Assembly: GCA_023436115.1 (NCBI GenBank)
Contig: JAEZKQ010000015.1
Location: forward strand, 1 to 13,812
Reading direction: 5' to 3'
From: Bacillota bacterium
Lineage (GTDB): Bacteria > Bacillota > Clostridia > Christensenellales > SZUA-584
DNA: 13,812 nt
Positions 6,964 to 13,812 of this stretch are shown here, in pieces. The notes below the pieces were generated by a model. That model searched no databases, was not told the origin of the DNA, and worked only from the letters and a program-made list of their open reading frames with translations. The translations under genes were made by a program, and so were the position numbers. Position 1 is the stretch's first letter. Every line of letters begins with the position of its first letter.

Positions 6964-7691
6964 AAATCACATGCATAGGGCGTTACGGCCCATACCCCAG
7001 AGCGGGCGGCAGCTGTTCATGTTATCTGCTGCAACATGAAGGTAAAAACATCGTGATCGATATGGGCTGCGGTTCATTAACCAGACTATTGGGTTTGCTG
7101 CGCGTAACTCAAATCGATGCGCTGATTCTCTCGCATCTGCATGCCGACCATATGGGGGATGTGCTTACGCTGCGCTACGCGCTGGACGCGTCTAAAAAGA
7201 TGGGGGAAAGGCAGCAGCCGCTGCGCGTCTATCTGCCCGATTCGCCCAAGACCGAGTCGGATATCATCAGCGCTCACGGCATGATGGATACGTTCACCAT
7301 CACGGACGGGCTCAGCATAGACATATGCGGCGTTGATGTCTCTTTCGCTCTGATGCCGCACCCCGTACCCAGCTATGCCATGGCGTTTCGTGCCAACGGT
7401 AAAAAGCTGGTGTATTCAGGTGATACAAAAGAGAACGAGTGGCTTGCGCCTTTCGCATCAGCGGCAGATATTTTGATCATGGAAGCAGCATTTCTTTCGC
7501 GCGATAAAACCCCGGGAGCGCCGCATGTGAATGCTGTTGAAGCCGGTCACATTGCTTCTGATGCGGGTGTGAAGCGGATGCTGGTGACACACTTATTCCC
7601 CGAATACAACGAGAACGACATATTGAATGAAGTAAGGGAGAGTTATCCGTCTGCCGAGCTGATCGAGGAACTAAAGACTTACGAGGTCTAG
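6960..7691 (+). CDS. MBL-fold metallo-hydrolase (YhfI/RNase Z-like)
   Basis: This is a soluble metallo-beta-lactamase-fold hydrolase of 243 residues, predicted to bind two zinc ions. The ligands are visible: SHLHADHMGD (58-67, giving H59, H61, D63, H64), H134, D155 in YSGDT (152-156) and H211 in VTHLFPE (209-215). The overall pattern resembles the RNase Z/PhnP-like branch and B. subtilis YhfI, whose substrate I do not know; it lacks the features of a true tRNase Z. The open frame extends upstream to 6891, but the ATG at 6960 overlaps the preceding stop (ATGA) and gives the family-typical MKITCIGRYG start. It is followed by comEC after three bases, so it is the second gene of a four-gene operon. 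Confidence 0.88.
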   Translation: MKITCIGRYGPYPRAGGSCSCYLLQHEGKNIVIDMGCGSLTRLLGLLRVTQIDALILSHLHADHMGDVLTLRYALDASKKMGERQQPLRVYLPDSPKTESDIISAHGMMDTFTITDGLSIDICGVDVSFALMPHPVPSYAMAFRANGKKLVYSGDTKENEWLAPFASAADILIMEAAFLSRDKTPGAPHVNAVEAGHIASDAGVKRMLVTHLFPEYNENDILNEVRESYPSAELIEELKTYEV

Positions 7692-7694
7692 CCT

Positions 7695-9992
7695 GTGGAT
7701 AACGCGATTCAACCCAAACGCGTTCTTAATAAGCGGCCTATGCTCATTTTGGCCGTTTGCTTTGCGCCCGGTATCGTGCTGGGGCGCTATACCCATCTAA
7801 CAACGTATTTTATCATAGCCGCCGTGGTTTTCGCCGCAGCGGCTGTTTGTTTTGCCGCATACAGCAGCCGGCGTGTTTTTACGGCCCGCTTCAGCCGCGC
7901 CGCGCTTTGTTTTTTGTGCGCTTCGTTTGCTTTATTTGGCGCATTTTTGTCGTCTGCCTCATATGACGTGGACTATGTTCAGCCCGGAAAAAATATCGAC
8001 GTGAAGGGGCATGTTTACACGAGTCCGTATACCAACGATTACGGAAGTCTGGTGTGTTATCTGGATGAGGCAACTGTGAACGGGCAAGTCTGCGGCAATA
8101 TAAAGCTTTATGTAAGCACTGCGTCGGCTATTCCGGAAATACAATGCGGCGATGTATTAAAAATGACAGCCGAAGTGAAGATACCAAGCGGCGTGCGCAA
8201 TCCGGGCGGGTTTGACGAGAGAATGTATTTGCTGTCTGAAGGCATTTACTATAAAGCGTATGCAGACAGTATTGCGGTGACGGGCCACGAAGCTTCTGTG
8301 ACCGTATTGCTTAGCAACATACGTGAGGCGCTGGGAAAGATGGTGGATCGAATATTTGAACCGGACACCGCACCCATTGCGCGAGGCATACTGCTGGGCG
8401 ACAGACAGACGCTGGACGAGGACACCAACGAAGCCTTTAAAGATACCGGCATGTCGCATATTCTGGCGGTATCCGGGCTTAACGCGGTGATATTAATAGC
8501 TGTTGTCTTTGGCTTCTTCCGCATACTGCGTTTGGGGCGAACCCCGACGCTCGTGGTCACGCTGTTGTTCATCGCCGTTTATGCTTGTGTAACAGGACTG
8601 ACACCATCCATCGTACGCGCTTCCATTATGGCAGCGGTGATGCTGCTGGGCAAGCACTTCGGGCAGCAAACGGATACGCTGTCCGGTCTGTCCCTGGCCT
8701 TTGTCATTTCACTGATCATCAATCCGCTGGATCTGTTCTCTGCGGGTTTTCAGCTTTCCTTTGGTGCAGTGCTGGGTATGCTGACTCTGGGCGCGCAGAT
8801 TAAACGCTTTTTGGACAAGCGTCTGCCCGCCAAGGCCTCAGATGCCATTGCCGCGTCTGTGGGCGCGAGCGCTGGCACGTTCCCTGTACTGGCCGCCTTT
8901 TTCAACCGCCTTTCTTTGCTCAGTATCGTTATCAATATTGTGATATTGCCTCTGGCCAGCGCGGTGACCGTGCTCACATTTATTGCGTCGCTTTGGGCAC
9001 TTATCATCGGCCCGGGGGCCGAATACGTGGCCTATGCAGCCTCTTTTGTGATTCGTATCATGATGACGGCCATTCATGCGGTGGCCGTTTTGCCGTTTGC
9101 CGCTGTCAATGTGGCATCGCCGCCTTGGTTTGCTACACTGGCAGCTTTCGCGATGATGTTTATCATTTCAAAATACGTGTTGATTAAAACGAAACTCAAA
9201 GCTGTGCTGGCTGCTGTGTTGACAGCAGCTGTTATTGTGGTTGTTTTACTGATGAAACCCGCGGGCATGTATACCGTGTTTCTGGATGTGGGGCAGGGAG
9301 ATGCCGCCTTTATACGCACAGCTCGGGGCGGCGAGTATTTCGTGGACGGCGGGCGGCCGCAAAGCGCGGACAAGGTGGTAAGCTTTACGGTACGAAACGG
9401 TATTACGCCCGATGCGGCGTTTGTATCGCACACGGACGACGATCACTTTGCAGGTCTCGTAGCGCTATACCAGCAAGGGCTGCTTAAAAAGGTGTACTGC
9501 TCGTATCAGGAGCAGGTCGCGGTGGCTGCCGCGATGCCCAAAGCGCAAGTAGTGCCTCTCAGCGCGGGGGATATGGTTTGGCTGGACGATGAGACAAATG
9601 CCATGGTATTATATCCTTATAAGGATTCGGCTTCCGACAATAAGAATGATACTTCACTGGTACTGTTGATCGCGTATAAGAACCACAGCATATTGCTCAC
9701 GGGCGATATGGCAGGCGAGACTGAAACACGGCTTTTAGCCCGACTTTCCTGTGTGGATATATATAAGGCTGCACACCATGGGTCACAGTATTCGTCTTAC
9801 AGGCTGCCGCTTCGCGTATTATCGCCAAAATATTCTGTGATCAGTGTGGGTGAGAACAGTTACGGTCATCCGCATGACTGGGCGGTAAAAAATCTAGAGG
9901 ATTATTCGGAGCAGGTCTATACAACGCTGAATGACGGAGCGGTTGAATTCTTTATACACGACGGTATCACCGTCAATACTTTTGCTGAATAG
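7695..9992 (+). CDS. comEC: ComEC/Rec2 DNA internalisation channel protein
   Basis: This polytopic membrane protein of 765 residues forms the channel through which single-stranded DNA enters the cytoplasm in natural transformation. Domains in order: N-terminal helices and an OB-like DUF4131 region (about 15-200); the Competence membrane domain (about 225-495) with the signature GILLGDRQTL (231-240) and HILAVSGLNAV (255-265); and a C-terminal metallo-beta-lactamase domain (about 525-760). The latter has DVGQGDA (531-537), HTDDDH (579-584), TGD (669-671) and HHGS (694-697), so its nuclease-type metal site appears intact. The start is GTG, supported by GAGG eight bases upstream; an ATG at 7740 is possible but would trim the N-terminus. 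It is full length. No other com genes are here, and Clostridia often keep comEC without known competence. Confidence 0.94.
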   Translation: MDNAIQPKRVLNKRPMLILAVCFAPGIVLGRYTHLTTYFIIAAVVFAAAAVCFAAYSSRRVFTARFSRAALCFLCASFALFGAFLSSASYDVDYVQPGKNIDVKGHVYTSPYTNDYGSLVCYLDEATVNGQVCGNIKLYVSTASAIPEIQCGDVLKMTAEVKIPSGVRNPGGFDERMYLLSEGIYYKAYADSIAVTGHEASVTVLLSNIREALGKMVDRIFEPDTAPIARGILLGDRQTLDEDTNEAFKDTGMSHILAVSGLNAVILIAVVFGFFRILRLGRTPTLVVTLLFIAVYACVTGLTPSIVRASIMAAVMLLGKHFGQQTDTLSGLSLAFVISLIINPLDLFSAGFQLSFGAVLGMLTLGAQIKRFLDKRLPAKASDAIAASVGASAGTFPVLAAFFNRLSLLSIVINIVILPLASAVTVLTFIASLWALIIGPGAEYVAYAASFVIRIMMTAIHAVAVLPFAAVNVASPPWFATLAAFAMMFIISKYVLIKTKLKAVLAAVLTAAVIVVVLLMKPAGMYTVFLDVGQGDAAFIRTARGGEYFVDGGRPQSADKVVSFTVRNGITPDAAFVSHTDDDHFAGLVALYQQGLLKKVYCSYQEQVAVAAAMPKAQVVPLSAGDMVWLDDETNAMVLYPYKDSASDNKNDTSLVLLIAYKNHSILLTGDMAGETETRLLARLSCVDIYKAAHHGSQYSSYRLPLRVLSPKYSVISVGENSYGHPHDWAVKNLEDYSEQVYTTLNDGAVEFFIHDGITVNTFAE

Positions 9993-9997
9993 GTGCT

Positions 9998-10948
9998 ATG
10001 AATCAATTATATTTGTTTGCGGGCGAAGCCTATATGGTGCGCGATTGCTTAAAAAAGCTCAAAGCTTCGCTGGATATACCCTATGACACATTGAATGTCA
10101 CCGAATACAAAACCATGCCTAAAGCGGATGAGCTGATAGCGGCCTGTTCCGAGTACCCGTTTATGGCAGATAAGCGGCTGCTGGCTGTTTGCGATGCCAC
10201 CGTACTGACCACAGCAGGCAGCGCGGAGGAAGCAAAGAAGATCGCGGAGTATCTGGACAAAATGCCGGATACCACCGTTCTCGTTTTGTGCACGAACGAA
10301 GCGCCCGACAAGCGCCGTACACTTTTTAAGCGTATGAAGGAACTGGGGGAGGTACGCGAGTTTACGCCGCCGACACCGGCCTTGTGCGCTGCGTTCGTGG
10401 CGCAGCAGGCTAAGTCTCAGGGGGCAAGGATATCATCTAAGACAGCTGAGGAGCTTGTCTCGCTTGCGGGGTGCGATTATTTTACACTGGAAAATGAAAT
10501 CGCGAAGCTGGCGGTATACAGCGGCTTTGGCGAAATTACGTCCGCGCATGTGAAAGCATGTGCGTCGCGTTCATTGGAATATAACGTTTTTGAAATACAC
10601 AGGCTTTTTGTACAACGACAAGCGGCCGCAGCGCGTTCGCTGCTCGGTGATATATTGCAAGAAGAGCGGCCCGAAGGCTTGATCGGGTTGTTTGCAAAAA
10701 AGATACGGGACATGTATAAAACAAAAACGATGCTCGATGCCGGCTTTCATATTGATAGAATCGCCGAGATGCTCAAAGTGAAAAGCTATGCGGCGCAAAT
10801 GCTTGCCAAGGAATGCGCTCGGTTTTCTCAAGAACAGCTGCGCGAGGGGCTTAAAATGCTGGCTCAGCTGGATTACCGTATCAAAAACGGCGAACAGGAC
10901 GCAGAGCTGGCATTCACCGCGGCGTTGCTTAGCATATATGGGTTTTAA
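9998..10948 (+). CDS. holA: DNA polymerase III delta subunit
   Basis: The delta subunit opens the beta sliding clamp within the clamp-loader complex during replication. The 316-residue length fits the family. Recognisable stretches are the N-terminal LYLFAGEAYMVRD (4-16), the ACSEYPFMADKRLLAVCDA region (49-67) that contacts the clamp, and the C-terminal helical collar with a DYRIKNGEQDAELAF stretch (about 292-306). The gene starts five bases after the comEC stop with AGGTG as ribosome binding site. The comEC-holA pair followed by a convergent rpsT is a widely conserved Firmicutes arrangement, which supports the call. Confidence 0.94.
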   Translation: MNQLYLFAGEAYMVRDCLKKLKASLDIPYDTLNVTEYKTMPKADELIAACSEYPFMADKRLLAVCDATVLTTAGSAEEAKKIAEYLDKMPDTTVLVLCTNEAPDKRRTLFKRMKELGEVREFTPPTPALCAAFVAQQAKSQGARISSKTAEELVSLAGCDYFTLENEIAKLAVYSGFGEITSAHVKACASRSLEYNVFEIHRLFVQRQAAAARSLLGDILQEERPEGLIGLFAKKIRDMYKTKTMLDAGFHIDRIAEMLKVKSYAAQMLAKECARFSQEQLREGLKMLAQLDYRIKNGEQDAELAFTAALLSIYGF

Positions 10949-10954
10949 CAACAC

Positions 10955-11000
10955 AAAAAAGCCCGTAAGGTCGGCGGTATAGCCGCTAAAGCCTTAGGGC
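10955..11000 (-). terminator. Rho-independent terminator of rpsT
   Basis: On the minus strand GCCCTAAGG (11000 to 10992) pairs with CCTTA-C-GGGC (10970 to 10961) with one bulged base. An inner GCGG/CCGC stem caps the structure, and six T follow (plus-strand A 10955-10960). On the plus strand the stem is followed only by a poor T-rich stretch, so it can serve holA only weakly. Confidence 0.8.
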
Positions 11001-11024
11001 CTGTTGCTTGTTTTGATGCTTAGT

Positions 11025-11291
11025 TCAGGCGGTCAAAGAAGCGAACGCCTTGGAAATCTGCGCTTTCTTACGGTTGACGCTATTTTTATGAAGTGTGCCT
11101 TTCAGAGCGGCCTTGTCAAGCGCACCTGTATATTCCTTATAAAGCGCGGCGGCTGCATCCTTTTCTCCCGCTTCCACAGCGGCATTAAACTTCTTAGCGA
11201 TCGTTTTAAGCTCGGATTTGACCATACGGTTGCGCAAATTGGCTTTTGCTTCAACTTTCATGCGTCTTTCCGCCGATTTGATATTAGGCAA
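11025..11291 (-). CDS. rpsT: 30S ribosomal protein S20
   Basis: S20 is a primary 16S rRNA-binding protein of the small subunit. The 88-residue lysine- and alanine-rich helical protein starts MPNIKSAERRMK and contains HKNSVNRKKAQISK (68-81), both diagnostic for S20. The start codon is TTG (plus-strand CAA at 11289-11291), with GGAGG nine bases upstream. There is no ATG that would preserve the PNIKSAERR N-terminus. E. coli rpsT is known to use UUG as well, so this looks like a conserved oddity. The gene is convergent with holA and has its own promoter and terminator. Confidence 0.97.
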   Translation of the reverse strand: MPNIKSAERRMKVEAKANLRNRMVKSELKTIAKKFNAAVEAGEKDAAAALYKEYTGALDKAALKGTLHKNSVNRKKAQISKAFASLTA

Positions 11292-11317
11292 GTGTCCAAA
11301 CCTCCATCAGTTGATAC

Positions 11318-11332
11318 TCGTTACAATAACGA
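11318..11332 (-). other. Small hairpin in the rpsT 5' leader
   Basis: TCGTTA (11318-11323) and TAACGA (11327-11332) form a perfect 6-bp stem with a 3-base loop, near the predicted transcript 5' end and upstream of the GGAGG site. It may stabilise the mRNA or take part in S20 autoregulation; this is inference from position only. Confidence 0.4.
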
Positions 11333-11337
11333 AAGGT

Positions 11338-11366
11338 ATTTTAACATAGGCTGTAGCTTTTTGCAA
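11338..11366 (-). promoter_or_regulatory. Promoter of rpsT
   Basis: On the minus strand TTGCAA (11366 to 11361) and TAAAAT (11343 to 11338) are exactly 17 bases apart. The match is strong, as expected for a ribosomal protein gene. Confidence 0.75.
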
Positions 11367-11417
11367 CTTAAAAATATACTGTTAGTCAAAGGATTATTAT
11401 GATACCTTTTTGAGATT

Positions 11418-11445
11418 TTGATAGCGGCATAAATGGAAATATGAT
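11418..11445 (+). promoter_or_regulatory. Candidate promoter of the zinc-ribbon gene cluster
   Basis: TTGATA (11418-11423) and TATGAT (11440-11445) are 16 bases apart, about 30 bases before the start of the small zinc-ribbon gene. It is divergent from the rpsT promoter. Confidence 0.55.
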
Positions 11446-11477
11446 AGAATAATGCAACCAACAATAGGAGGGAATCT

Positions 11478-11666
11478 ATGTATTGCAAAAAATGTGGTAA
11501 AGATTATCCAAAAACAAAAAAGGTATGCGCTGATTGCGGAATAGCTTTGGTTCCGGGTGCGTCTCCGGCTTCAAGAGACCAGAAAATCAATAAGGTTCCT
11601 ATTATTATCTTTGGCGTACTCGTTGTGGTCGTCGTGGCTGTTTTCTTGATAGTAGGCCTTTCGTAG
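11478..11666 (+). CDS. Small zinc-ribbon membrane protein
   Basis: I do not recognise a named family beyond the domain level. The 62-residue protein begins with a zinc ribbon of four cysteines (C3, C6, C17, C20; CxxC-x10-CxxC). A short polar linker (22-39) and one strongly hydrophobic helix (about 40-60) follow, and the protein ends LS. The predicted topology is a cytoplasmic ribbon with the C-terminus in or just across the membrane. It is supported as a real gene by AGGAGG six bases before the ATG and a plausible promoter. The first half is visibly more A-rich than neighbouring genes. No terminator separates it from the next gene, which shares the same N-terminal spacing of cysteines, so the two may be co-transcribed. 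Confidence 0.8.
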   Translation: MYCKKCGKDYPKTKKVCADCGIALVPGASPASRDQKINKVPIIIFGVLVVVVVAVFLIVGLS

Positions 11667-11786
11667 GTGACTCAAAACATCCCCATTTTTTCATTAATAT
11701 TGGAGAACTTATCCAGATTATGTTTTATATGATACTTTATTCATATTAATCTTGTATAGTCAATAAAACAAAAAGGAGTCAAAGCG

Positions 11787-12821
11787 ATGTTTTGTACAAA
11801 ATGTGGCCACGGTAATGCGGACGACTCGGCGTTTTGTTCTTCCTGCGGCAGCCCACTGACGACCAATTTAAGTCCGACAGATGCAGGGCAGCCTGCCGAC
11901 AGGAAGCCAGTGACACCGCCCCAGCAAGTAAACATTGTACCGCCGGGCCAGGCTATGCCCCCTCAGGGACAGTATGGACAAGGCGGATATTACCCTCCCC
12001 AACAGCCTTATCAGCCCCAAGGCGCTTACGCACCTTATCCCCAGCAGAAAAAGAAAAAGACAGGTTTGATCGTCGGCCTTACGGTGGGCGGCGTGGTGCT
12101 CATCGCAGCTGTGCTTATTCTGCTTTTCGTTTGGCCGGGTTTTTTGAATCAAAGCAGCTCTGTCACGGGTATATGGTACAGTGAGGACCGCGGAGAAGCG
12201 CTTGAATTCAAAGAAAACGGTAGTATTCGTGTGTTTACCGTTTTAAAGGACTTTAGGGGTGACTATACCTATGACGCGGGGACCCGCATGGGCACGATAA
12301 CGGTCGAAGATGATGAATACCGTTTTGCAGTTTCGGAAGACGGGCTGTACATTGAAGATATGGGCAACTACATAAAAGCTGATAAAGACTTTGACATTGA
12401 CGATTTTATTGATGACATGGCTTCTGAAAATGCCGGCCCCGAGGCTACCCAGACCGAAGCACCCGTTGTTGATAACGGCGTTGTGGACGATCCAGTGATT
12501 GATGAACCTGTGGTCGAAGAGACGAAAGACGTTGCGGTAGGAGCAGATATCCTAGGCTTATGGTATGAATCGATGGGGTATGCAGGAACGCTTGAGTTTT
12601 ATATTGACGGCACGTATAAAGTGGCGCTTGCGGGCGTGGAATATACCGGCACCTACCAGTTTGATCCCGCAACAGGTAGAGGCACAATCATAGACCCGAT
12701 TTCGGAGGAAGTGTGCAACTTAATGATAAACGAAGACGGGACGCTTGCTGTCGATTCGATTTACTATACACGGGACTATGTGGAACGGCTGGACACTGGT
12801 GACCTTGGACTGACCGAGTGA
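11787..12821 (+). CDS. Zinc-ribbon, single-TM protein with two extracytoplasmic GxWY beta domains
   Basis: Function is unknown. The 344-residue protein contains, in order: a zinc ribbon (C3, C6, C17, C20); a Pro/Gln/Tyr-rich linker (about 28-87); a basic KKKK (88-91); one transmembrane helix (about 93-117); and two related domains of about 75-80 residues (127-200 and 255-336), joined by an acidic Asp/Glu/Val-rich linker (about 201-252). Each domain opens with G-x-W-Y (GIWY 128-131, GLWY 257-260), followed by a LEF strand, an NG or DG turn and a G-x-Y strand (GDY 158-160, GTY 288-290). That pattern resembles small lipocalin-like domains of Firmicutes surface proteins. Topology by the positive-inside rule puts the ribbon inside and the beta domains outside. 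AAAAGGAG lies eight bases before the ATG. It is a paralogue of the gene at 12891. Confidence 0.85.
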   Translation: MFCTKCGHGNADDSAFCSSCGSPLTTNLSPTDAGQPADRKPVTPPQQVNIVPPGQAMPPQGQYGQGGYYPPQQPYQPQGAYAPYPQQKKKKTGLIVGLTVGGVVLIAAVLILLFVWPGFLNQSSSVTGIWYSEDRGEALEFKENGSIRVFTVLKDFRGDYTYDAGTRMGTITVEDDEYRFAVSEDGLYIEDMGNYIKADKDFDIDDFIDDMASENAGPEATQTEAPVVDNGVVDDPVIDEPVVEETKDVAVGADILGLWYESMGYAGTLEFYIDGTYKVALAGVEYTGTYQFDPATGRGTIIDPISEEVCNLMINEDGTLAVDSIYYTRDYVERLDTGDLGLTE

Positions 12822-12890
12822 GTAAGCTCATTATCTAAGGAAACCTGTTGCCCGACAGCCTAAGCTTGGTAATATGAAAGGAAATTGAAT

Positions 12891-13454
12891 ATGTTTTGTG
12901 TGAAATGCGGTAAGCAAATAAACGAAGAGTCAACATTCTGTACCTATTGCGGCAACAAGGTGGAAAACGCGCCGCAATCCCAGCCAGCTCAGCAAGGCTT
13001 TGTGCCGGGTTCGTACGGTTATATACCCCAGCCGGTCAAGAAAAGTAAAACGGGACTCATCGTCGGCTTATGCGTGGGGGGTGCGGTGCTTATTGCGGCC
13101 GTTGTGCTGCTCATTCTCCTGCTGCCCGGCGGCAACTCTGATATTGCGGGAACATGGTATGATGTGAATGGATACAGCGGTACTATCGAGTTTATGGGAA
13201 ACGGCACATTTAATATGCAAACGATGGGTATCACCTTTTCCGGCACATATACTTACGATACCAATGCCAAATCCGGACAATTGCTCTATAATGAAATGGG
13301 TGATTTTGGATACTCCGGTTTTTCGCTGGACAACGGGTTTATTAGCATGAACGGTACGATGTATACAAAAACCTATGTGGAGCAGATGGATGTTTCCGAT
13401 GTCCTTGAAGGCTTGGACCTGGAGAATTTTGATCTCGGTGATTTTTCTTATTAA
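12891..13454 (+). CDS. Zinc-ribbon, single-TM protein with one extracytoplasmic GxWY beta domain
   Basis: Function is unknown. The 187-residue protein is a shorter paralogue of the preceding gene product: the same zinc ribbon (C3, C6, C17, C20), a shorter Gln/Pro linker (about 26-49), a basic patch, one helix (about 54-78) and a single GTWY domain (87-166). The membrane segments share KTGLIVGL and VLIAAV blocks. The domain ends MYTKTYVEQMD (157-167), close to YYTRDYVERLD (326-336) of the longer protein's second domain, so those two are the closest pair. The tail (169-187) is acidic and aromatic. An in-frame TTG lies two codons upstream, but the ATG has AAAGGA at a good 8-base distance and matches the paralogue's MFC start. 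A terminator follows. Confidence 0.85.
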   Translation: MFCVKCGKQINEESTFCTYCGNKVENAPQSQPAQQGFVPGSYGYIPQPVKKSKTGLIVGLCVGGAVLIAAVVLLILLLPGGNSDIAGTWYDVNGYSGTIEFMGNGTFNMQTMGITFSGTYTYDTNAKSGQLLYNEMGDFGYSGFSLDNGFISMNGTMYTKTYVEQMDVSDVLEGLDLENFDLGDFSY

Positions 13455-13465
13455 TTCATGTTTCT

Positions 13466-13493
13466 AAAACCGGCCTAAAAAGCCGGTTTTTTT
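13466..13493 (+). terminator. Rho-independent terminator of the zinc-ribbon cluster
   Basis: A 9-bp stem (AAAACCGGC 13466-13474, GCCGGTTTT 13482-13490) with a 7-base loop is followed by T to 13493. It lies 11 bases after the stop codon and closes the zinc-ribbon genes. Confidence 0.9.
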
Positions 13494-13594
13494 ATATCCA
13501 TTAATGTCTCGTTCCTTAATTATGAAGAATAATTACAAAGTCGTACTTACCAATATATGTTATGTCTCTTCGTTATCCAGCGTGTTCAAAAGAA

Positions 13595-13623
13595 TTGTTT
13601 TTCAAGTTGGGCCATGATACAAT
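13595..13623 (+). promoter_or_regulatory. Candidate promoter of the truncated gene at the right edge
   Basis: TTGTTT (13595-13600) and TACAAT (13618-13623) are exactly 17 bases apart, about 75 bases before the proposed TTG start at 13698. Confidence 0.5.
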
Positions 13624-13697
13624 CAGTCTCGGAAAACGTGAATGTTACGCATATGTGACGTTTATGTACAGATTGCAGGCAAGGGGTGTAGCAGTTC

Positions 13698-13812
13698 TTG
13701 AGAATATTCAAAAATATACTTGCAATTATCATCGTACTGGCTTTGTGTGCCGGTGTTCTGATATACGCTTTAAATGACAAGGGAGGGGCGACCAACCCAG
13801 AGGGCAGCGGCT
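13698..13812 (+). CDS. Start of a membrane-anchored or secreted protein (partial)
   Basis: Only the first 38 codons are in the window. The proposed start is TTG at 13698, with AAGGGG (13681-13686) 11 bases upstream and an in-frame TAG just before it (13689-13691), so no earlier start is possible. The protein begins MRIFKN and continues with a strongly hydrophobic stretch (about residues 7-25, ending near LIYAL), then turns polar and glycine-rich (NDKGGATNPEG). That is a signal-anchor or signal-peptide pattern. A cysteine occurs at residue 17, but LAL before it is not a good lipobox and hydrophobic residues continue after it, so a lipoprotein is less likely. The family cannot be told from this fragment. 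Confidence 0.55.
   Translation, partial: MRIFKNILAIIIVLALCAGVLIYALNDKGGATNPEGSG

Noticed and set aside
9074..9433. A 119-residue open frame on the minus strand
   Set aside because: It is antisense to comEC across the junction of membrane and MBL domains, with no supporting start signal.
11390..11412. AAAGG/CCTTT hairpin followed by T residues
   Set aside because: The stem has only five mostly A-T pairs with a 12-base loop, and there is no plus-strand gene upstream that needs a terminator.
11755..11760. TATAGT before the 344-residue zinc-ribbon gene as a promoter -10
   Set aside because: No acceptable -35 hexamer occurs 16-18 bases upstream and there is no extended -10, so I did not list it as a promoter.
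12819..12880. Short palindromes (TGAG/CTCA and around AAGCTT) between the two paralogous zinc-ribbon genes
   Set aside because: The stems are 4-6 bp with no T-run and are compatible with chance.
13562..13795. Overlapping open frames on both strands of about 70 residues
   Set aside because: They lie across the promoter and start of the truncated gene and have no ribosome binding site. The partial frame at 13698 with its signal-anchor pattern is a better explanation.

Overview
The window looks like chromosomal DNA from an anaerobic member of the Clostridia (Bacillota). The evidence is: conserved Firmicutes gene order comEC-holA followed by a convergent rpsT; a two-gene SufC/SufB-like iron-sulfur assembly unit with no SufS, SufU or SufD partner nearby; strong AGGAGG-type ribosome binding sites; occasional GTG and TTG starts; and an ECF-type vitamin transporter S component. 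I see no tRNA or 16S/23S/5S rRNA genes, CRISPR arrays, transposases or phage genes. Most of the window reads as ordinary core genome.

Layout, left to right. Positions 1-125 hold the C-terminal end of an ABC transporter ATPase, followed by a strong terminator. A consensus promoter then drives sufC and an overlapping sufB-like gene (452-2084), which are closed by a 9-bp-stem terminator. A stand-alone M24 metallopeptidase with all five metal ligands follows (2179-3372). Two genes lie on the minus strand: glutamine-dependent asparagine synthetase asnB (4480-6315) and, downstream of it, a ZIP-family metal transporter (3559-4383). The ZIP gene has its own promoter, an inverted repeat over the predicted transcription start, and its own terminator. 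Divergent from asnB, a near-consensus promoter starts a tight plus-strand operon (6466-10948): ECF S component, YhfI-like metallo-beta-lactamase-fold hydrolase, comEC and holA. These four genes are joined by a 4-base overlap and gaps of 3 and 5 bases. rpsT (ribosomal protein S20) is convergent with holA and uses a TTG start.

The right end (11478-13454) is the least ordinary part. It holds three consecutive genes, each encoding an N-terminal CxxC-x10-CxxC zinc ribbon followed by one transmembrane helix. The last two are clear paralogues. They add a predicted extracytoplasmic beta-rich domain with a G-x-W-Y motif, present once in the 187-residue protein and twice in the 344-residue protein. A terminator closes the group. 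It is followed by a promoter and the start of another predicted membrane-anchored protein, which runs off the window. I cannot assign a function to this cluster. It is the best candidate for something undescribed, but membrane-bound zinc-ribbon proteins of unknown function are common in Firmicutes, so the claim is modest.
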